Shown in pieces: positions 7,501 through 10,927 of a stretch of DNA of 10,927 bases. The translations under genes were made by a program, and so were the position numbers. Positions within the stretch are counted from its first letter, which is position 1, and each line of letters opens with the position of its first letter. Source of the stretch: Bacteroidetes bacterium SW_11_45_7 (GTDB lineage Bacteria; Bacteroidota; Bacteroidia; Chitinophagales; SW-11-45-7); assembly GCA_003022985.1 (NCBI GenBank), contig PXTV01000047.1, positions 4,626-15,552 of the forward strand. The letters run 5' to 3'. Below the pieces are notes generated by a model. It made no database searches, was not told the DNA's origin, and saw nothing but the letters and a program-made list of their open reading frames with translations.

Positions 7501-7722
7501 ATGGCTATTCACAAGCAGGATATTAAAGAATTGACAACAGAGGAACTCCGGGAAAAGGTTAAAAATGAAAAGAGCAGGTACAAAAAACTCAGATTTAACC
7601 ATGAAGTTTCCCCGCTTGATAACCCCAAGATGTTAAAGGAGTTAAGGAAAGATATTGCCCGTTTGATGACGGAAATACGCGAACGTGAGCTGAGAGAAGA
7701 AAAGGCAGGAACTACATCATAA
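7501..7722 (+). CDS. rpmC: 50S ribosomal protein L29
   Basis: This encodes 73 residues, normal for L29, a small two-helix protein at the tunnel exit that contacts L23 and may affect chaperone or SRP docking. The N-terminal helix carries ELTTEELREKVKNEK (about residues 10-24), followed by the family's LRFNHEVSPLDNPKMLKELRKDIAR motif (starting near residue 31), where most bacteria have LRFQ..tGQLeNpsrirevRr.IAR. The C-terminal part is a charged Arg/Glu helix. Identity is reinforced by position between rplP and rpsQ, with spacers of 24 and 18 bases. Confidence 0.95.
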   Translation: MAIHKQDIKELTTEELREKVKNEKSRYKKLRFNHEVSPLDNPKMLKELRKDIARLMTEIRERELREEKAGTTS

Positions 7723-7740
7723 ATCCTTAGGTGACACAAC

Positions 7741-7995
7741 ATGACAAGAAACAAAAGAAAACAACGAGTAGGAACTGTAACGAGCAATAAAATGGATAAG
7801 TCCATTACTGTTGCAGTCGAAAGGCGGATTCGGCACACTCTTTACGGGAAATTTGTCAAAAAAACGTCTAAGTTCATTGCCCACGATCAGGATGAGCAAT
7901 GCAACATAGGTGATACTGTAAGAATAGCTGAAACCCGCCCGCTCAGTAAGAAGAAAAATTGGCGTTTAGTAGAAATTCTGGAAAGGGTAAAATAG
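7741..7995 (+). CDS. rpsQ: 30S ribosomal protein S17
   Basis: This encodes 84 residues, normal for S17, an OB-fold primary binder of the 16S rRNA 5' domain. Family features are [21 protein letters not shown] (starting near residue 9), a [18 protein letters not shown] strand-loop, and the conserved [23 protein letters not shown] block near the C-terminus. It follows rpmC by 18 bases. Its stop TAG is one base before the rplN ATG (TAGAATG), so these two are probably translationally coupled across the usual S10/spc boundary. No terminator or promoter is present at this boundary. Confidence 0.97.
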   Translation: MTRNKRKQRVGTVTSNKMDKSITVAVERRIRHTLYGKFVKKTSKFIAHDQDEQCNIGDTVRIAETRPLSKKKNWRLVEILERVK

Positions 7996-7996
7996 A

Positions 7997-8365
7997 ATGA
8001 TACAGCAAGAATCAAGACTTAAGGTTGCTGATAACAGTGGTGCTCGCGAGGTGCTATGTGTCAGAGTGTTAGGCGGATCATTTGTTAGGAATGCTTCAAT
8101 AGGTGACACCATTGTGGTTTCCGTGAAGAATGCCCTGCCGGGTGGAGGGCTTAAGAAAGGGGCTGTGTCCAAGGCAGTTGTTGTGCGTACACGCAAAAGA
8201 GTACGCAGAAAGGATGGTTCGTATATCAATTTTGATGATAATGCTGCTGTGTTACTAAATAATGATGACGACCTGCGCGGTACTCGTATCTTTGGCCCCG
8301 TGGCTAAGGAATTACGTGAAAAACAATTTATGAAGATTATTTCGTTAGCTCCTGAAGTGATATAA
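7997..8365 (+). CDS. rplN: 50S ribosomal protein L14
   Basis: This encodes 122 residues, the standard L14 length. L14 lies at the subunit interface, where it forms intersubunit bridges with 16S rRNA and is the docking site for the silencing factor RsfS. The start [19 protein letters not shown] is a clear signature. Also present are a [27 protein letters not shown] block (starting near residue 61) and the C-terminal [26 protein letters not shown]. It begins one base after rpsQ and ends two bases before rplX. In E. coli this gene opens a separate spc operon, but here no promoter space exists, so read-through from the S10 part is likely. Confidence 0.97.
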   Translation: MIQQESRLKVADNSGAREVLCVRVLGGSFVRNASIGDTIVVSVKNALPGGGLKKGAVSKAVVVRTRKRVRRKDGSYINFDDNAAVLLNNDDDLRGTRIFGPVAKELREKQFMKIISLAPEVI

Positions 8366-8367
8366 TT

Positions 8368-8680
8368 ATGGCTAAGAAAACCACACAAAATAATAAGAGA
8401 CAAAAAGTCAACATTAAGAAAGGTGACACAGTACGTGTTATCACTGGTGAAGACCGAGGCAAAGAAGGGAGCGTTTTGCGTGTTTTCCCGGACGATGGGC
8501 GCATTCTTATAGAAATTGTGAATGCCACAAGGCAGCATTAATGAAAAAGAAGCGGCCATAAATATTTCCAACGTTCAACTGATCGATCCTGAGTCAGGTG
8601 AACCTACCAGAGTAGGACGAAAGGAAAAAGATGGTAAAATGGTTCGTTACGCAAAAAAATCAGGGGAGGTGATTGACTGA
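8368..8680 (+). pseudogene. rplX: 50S ribosomal protein L24, disrupted by an internal deletion with frameshift
   Basis: L24 initiates 50S assembly and lies at the tunnel exit. The first frame starts at ATG 8368, carries the KOW motif (VNIKKGDTVRVITGEDRGKEGSVLRVF), follows L24 to about IEIVNAT (8529), and then stops at TAA 8539-8541 after 57 residues. The conserved C-terminal half resumes in another frame from about 8531 ([31 protein letters not shown]) and ends SGEVID with TGA 8678-8680. Between them, family members have a segment like MVSKHTKPSAKNP ahead of the Gly. About 35 bases are missing, and the exact junction lies within 8524-8533. Repair would give about 115 residues. The second piece has no good start codon. 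The stop overlaps the rplE ATG (TGATG), which is the normal arrangement. An assembly or consensus error is most likely. Confidence 0.88.
8665..8673 (+). promoter_or_regulatory. Strong Shine-Dalgarno sequence before rplE
   Basis: GGAGGTGAT ends six bases before the rplE ATG at 8680 and is a near-perfect complement of the usual bacterial 16S 3' tail. It lies inside the rplX coding end, in the codons for the conserved residues SGEVI, so part of the match could come from protein constraint. It supports 8680 as the rplE start and stands out among otherwise SD-poor genes. Confidence 0.6.
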
Positions 8681-9231
8681 TGACTAACTACGTACCAAGA
8701 CTTAAGACGCAATACAAAAGCGAAATTGTTCAGCAGTTAATGGACAAGTTCGGGTACAAAAGCGTTATGCAAGTACCTGAATTGAAAAAGATAACCATTA
8801 ACCAAGGTGCTAATGGCGCTGTATCGGACAAGAAACTTGTTGACACTGCAATTGAAGAGATGACACAGATTGCCGGGCAAAAGGCAGTGCCTACAAAAGC
8901 AAGGAAAGCAATTTCCAGCTTTCACTTACGCGAAGGCATGCCGATAGGAGCTCGTGTTACCCTCAGACGTGATAGAATGTACGAATTTCTGGACCGCTTT
9001 ATATCCATATCACTTCCTCGTGTACGCGACTTTCAAGGAATTCCCGGTAATAGTTTTGATGGTGGTGGCAATTATACGGTAGGCATTAACGAGCAAATTA
9101 TTTTCCCCGAAATAAATATTGATAAAGTAACCCGAATCAATGGCATGGATATTGCTTTTGTCACCTCAGCTAAAACGGATGAGGAAGCTAAAGAACTCTT
9201 GCGATTACTCGGACTACCTTTTAAAAATTAA
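8680..9231 (+). CDS. rplE: 50S ribosomal protein L5
   Basis: This encodes 183 residues, normal for L5, the 5S rRNA-binding protein of the central protuberance that contacts P-site tRNA and S13. Features include a [33 protein letters not shown]-terminus, [14 protein letters not shown] (about residues 35-48), [30 protein letters not shown] (starting near residue 68), and [19 protein letters not shown]. Also present are [19 protein letters not shown] and a C-terminal [20 protein letters not shown]. The ATG overlaps the rplX stop by one base (TGATG), and the strong purine box just upstream supports this start. rpsN follows after 6 bases. The gene looks intact. Confidence 0.97.
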   Translation: MTNYVPRLKTQYKSEIVQQLMDKFGYKSVMQVPELKKITINQGANGAVSDKKLVDTAIEEMTQIAGQKAVPTKARKAISSFHLREGMPIGARVTLRRDRMYEFLDRFISISLPRVRDFQGIPGNSFDGGGNYTVGINEQIIFPEINIDKVTRINGMDIAFVTSAKTDEEAKELLRLLGLPFKN

Positions 9232-9237
9232 TCCATT

Positions 9238-9507
9238 ATGGCTAAGAAATCACAGGTTGCAAGGCAGAAGAAGCGTGAACGCATGGTGAAAAAATACGCT
9301 GAAAAGCGCAAACAGCTGAAAAAAGAAGGGCGTTATGATGAGCTCGACAAGCTTCCCAAAAATGCTTCGCCCGTGCGGCTTCGCAACAGATGTTCTCTCA
9401 CCGGCCGTTCCAACGGCTATGTGCGGGATTTTGGTATCTCTCGTGTCAAGTTTAGACAATTGGCTCACCAAGGCTTAATTCCTGGCATGAAGAAGGCAAG
9501 TTGGTAA
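9238..9507 (+). CDS. rpsN: 30S ribosomal protein S14, zinc-free type
   Basis: This encodes 89 residues, the length of the long (C-minus) S14 class. S14 binds 16S rRNA in the 30S head with S3, S10 and S19. Only one cysteine is present (Cys52, in [20 protein letters not shown]), so the CxxC zinc ribbon of the short C-plus form is absent. The protein would therefore not depend on zinc. The N-terminus is long and basic ([24 protein letters not shown]). The end [11 protein letters not shown] is diagnostic. It starts 6 bases after rplE and is followed by a 43-base AT-rich spacer with no clear signal. Confidence 0.97.
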   Translation: MAKKSQVARQKKRERMVKKYAEKRKQLKKEGRYDELDKLPKNASPVRLRNRCSLTGRSNGYVRDFGISRVKFRQLAHQGLIPGMKKASW

Positions 9508-9550
9508 ATTGAATTAGCAAGCAAAATAACGTAGTAAAGATAAATAATAG

Positions 9551-9952
9551 ATGACCGATACTATTGCAGATTTCCTAACAAGGATCAGAAACGCGCAAAT
9601 GGCGCGATACCGGGTTGTAGAAATTCCCGCTTCAAAAATGAGGAAGCGGATTACCGAATTACTCTATGATCAGGGCTACATCTTGCGCTATAAATTTGAA
9701 GATGATGTCCATCACGGGCAAGGTTTGATTAAAATTGCCCTTAAGTATAATCCTGAAAATAAGGAACCGGTAATAAGGGAATTGCAGCGAATCAGCACTC
9801 CCGGTCTCCGTCAGTACAGGAAAGCCCACGAGCTTCCGCGCATCATTAATGGTCTTGGGGTTACTGTGGTATCGACCTCAAAGGGCGTTATGACCAATAA
9901 ACGGGCAAATGAGCTTGGTGTAGGAGGTGAATTGGTTTGTTATGTTTATTAA
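9551..9952 (+). CDS. rpsH: 30S ribosomal protein S8
   Basis: This encodes 133 residues, normal for S8, a primary binder of the 16S central domain. In E. coli S8 also represses the spc operon by binding its mRNA near the L5 start; no such site was recognised here. The start MTDTIADFLTRIRNAQMARYRVVEIPASKMRKRI is typical. The C-terminal RNA-binding half shows LQRISTPGLRQYRKAHELPRIINGLGVTVVSTSKGVMTNKRANELGVGGELVCYVY, the conserved STSKGVMTxxxA segment being a hallmark. It lies between rpsN and rplF with spacers of 43 and 34 bases. The gene looks intact. Confidence 0.97.
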   Translation: MTDTIADFLTRIRNAQMARYRVVEIPASKMRKRITELLYDQGYILRYKFEDDVHHGQGLIKIALKYNPENKEPVIRELQRISTPGLRQYRKAHELPRIINGLGVTVVSTSKGVMTNKRANELGVGGELVCYVY

Positions 9953-9986
9953 CTTTCGATTTTAAGCATGTAAAGAAGGAATACGA

Positions 9987-10538
9987 ATGTCACGAATAGG
10001 GACTACACCAATCAACTTACCGGATAAGGTAGAAGTTGAAGTTGGTAAAAACAATTACGTAACAGCGAAAGGGCCCAAAGGAGAACTTGCTAAGTCACTG
10101 CATCCGGATATGAACATTGATATTGCTGATGGACAGGTTCATGTGGCAAGACCTTCCGAATCTAAGCACCACAAATCCTTACATGGGCTGACACGCTCAT
10201 TGCTATACAATTTGGTCGTTGGTGTATCAGAAGGATACGAGCGAAGACTTGAATTGGTAGGAGTTGGTTACAGAGCCTCTGTTGATGGGCAAAACCTCGA
10301 ATTAATAGTTGGTTACTCCCACCCGGTTCTTATTCAAATTCCTTCAGAAGTCAGTGTTTCAACTGAGCAGAAAAAAGGTGAAAATCCTACTGTTATTTTG
10401 GGAAGTATTGATAAGGAGATGATTGGGCACGTTACTGCCAAAATTCGATCAATACGTCCGCCTGAGCCCTACAAAGGCAAAGGCATTCGCATCGTTGGAG
10501 AATATATTCGCACAAAAGCTGGCAAGGCCGGTGGTTAA
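9987..10538 (+). CDS. rplF: 50S ribosomal protein L6
   Basis: This encodes 183 residues, normal for L6. L6 has two similar domains and lies near the sarcin-ricin loop and the GTPase-factor site. The start [17 protein letters not shown] is typical. Domain 1 carries [10 protein letters not shown] (about residues 29-38) and the [32 protein letters not shown] junction (starting near residue 66). Domain 2 ends with the signature [20 protein letters not shown] followed by RTKAGKAG. Upstream, AAGAAGGAA is a moderate purine box. It lies 34 bases after rpsH and 14 before rplR. Confidence 0.97.
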   Translation: MSRIGTTPINLPDKVEVEVGKNNYVTAKGPKGELAKSLHPDMNIDIADGQVHVARPSESKHHKSLHGLTRSLLYNLVVGVSEGYERRLELVGVGYRASVDGQNLELIVGYSHPVLIQIPSEVSVSTEQKKGENPTVILGSIDKEMIGHVTAKIRSIRPPEPYKGKGIRIVGEYIRTKAGKAGG

Positions 10539-10552
10539 TAAAACATTCTGAT

Positions 10553-10906
10553 ATGTTAGCCAGGAAACAGAGAAGAAGAAATCGCATCCGGCAAAGAATT
10601 CGCAAGAAGGTGTCCGGCACTTCTGACCGTCCAAGGATGTCGGTGTTCAGGAGTAATAAGTACATCTACGTACAACTGGTCGATGATACACTCGGTCACA
10701 CACTTGCTGCTGCCTCATCCCATGATGATGGCATCAAGCAGGATATTACCAAGGCAGAGCAAGCGTCACAAGTAGGTGAGAAAGTGGCTGAAAAAGCAAA
10801 AGAGGCCGGAATTGATAAGGTGGTATTCGATCGTGGTGGTTATTTGTACCACGGCCGGGTTAAAGCATTGGCTGATGGTGCGCGAAACGGTGGATTACAA
10901 TTTTAA
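10553..10906 (+). CDS. rplR: 50S ribosomal protein L18
   Basis: This encodes 117 residues, normal for L18, a 5S rRNA-binding protein of the central protuberance alongside L5. The basic N-terminus ([20 protein letters not shown]) leads into the [20 protein letters not shown] segment (starting near residue 26). The C-terminal half has [44 protein letters not shown], where [21 protein letters not shown] is the family signature. A position between rplF and the presumed rpsE is standard. The short ATATG context shows no Shine-Dalgarno motif. The gene looks intact. Confidence 0.97.
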   Translation: MLARKQRRRNRIRQRIRKKVSGTSDRPRMSVFRSNKYIYVQLVDDTLGHTLAAASSHDDGIKQDITKAEQASQVGEKVAEKAKEAGIDKVVFDRGGYLYHGRVKALADGARNGGLQF

Positions 10907-10924
10907 AAAACCAGGTAATTAGTT

Positions 10925-10927
10925 ATG
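10925..10927 (+). CDS. rpsE: Probable start codon of 30S ribosomal protein S5 (partial)
   Basis: The window ends on an ATG 18 bases after the rplR stop. In the conserved spc order, rplR is followed by rpsE, so this is probably the S5 start. Only the initiation codon is visible, so the identity rests on position alone. The preceding spacer (10907-10924) is A-rich and holds no terminator. Confidence 0.45.

Overview
The window is a stretch of the universal ribosomal-protein cluster: the end of the str operon, the S10 operon and most of the spc operon. All genes are on the + strand and read through without interruption. The order is rpsL (3' end only), rpsG, fusA, rpsJ, rplC, rplD, rplW, rplB, rpsS, rplV, rpsC, rplP, rpmC, rpsQ, rplN, rplX, rplE, rpsN, rpsH, rplF, rplR, and the probable start codon of rpsE as the last three bases. 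No tRNA, rRNA, mobile element, CRISPR array or unrelated gene is seen. Nearly every base is coding, and no gene-free stretch exceeds 87 bases.

The organism is most likely a member of Bacteroidota. This is inferred from protein features: an EF-G with a switch-region extension and the G5-type sequence GSGFKNKG; an S7 ending in a KKKEDTHRMAEANKAF-type tail; L2 with DHPMGGGEG in place of the more common DHPHGGGEG; and an L22 starting MEAVAKLNNN. The absence of tuf between fusA and rpsJ and the general lack of Shine-Dalgarno sequences agree with this. Family-level placement is not possible by eye. Base composition is moderate and codon use looks uniform along the window.

Layout. Positions 1-2717 hold the str part (S12 end, S7, EF-G). 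Positions 2720-7995 hold the S10 part (S10, L3, L4, L23, L2, S19, L22, S3, L16, L29, S17). Positions 7997-10927 hold the spc part (L14, L24, L5, S14, S8, L6, L18, start of S5). Most junctions are 1-43 bases. The two largest gaps, rpsJ-rplC (64 bases) and rplC-rplD (87 bases), both contain small inverted repeats. The products build the 30S head (S7, S10, S19, S3, S14), the 50S core and tunnel (L2, L3, L4, L22, L23, L24, L29), and the central protuberance (L5, L18). EF-G drives translocation.

The one clear anomaly is that two essential genes are broken in the same way. rplB (L2) and rplX (L24) each lack a short internal segment (about 46 and about 35 bases by comparison with remembered family sequences). 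Each loss also shifts the reading frame, yet both flanks remain highly conserved. The other genes look intact. The simplest reading is local consensus or assembly collapse, or possibly very recent deletion. I found no convincing evidence of a new biological system in this window.
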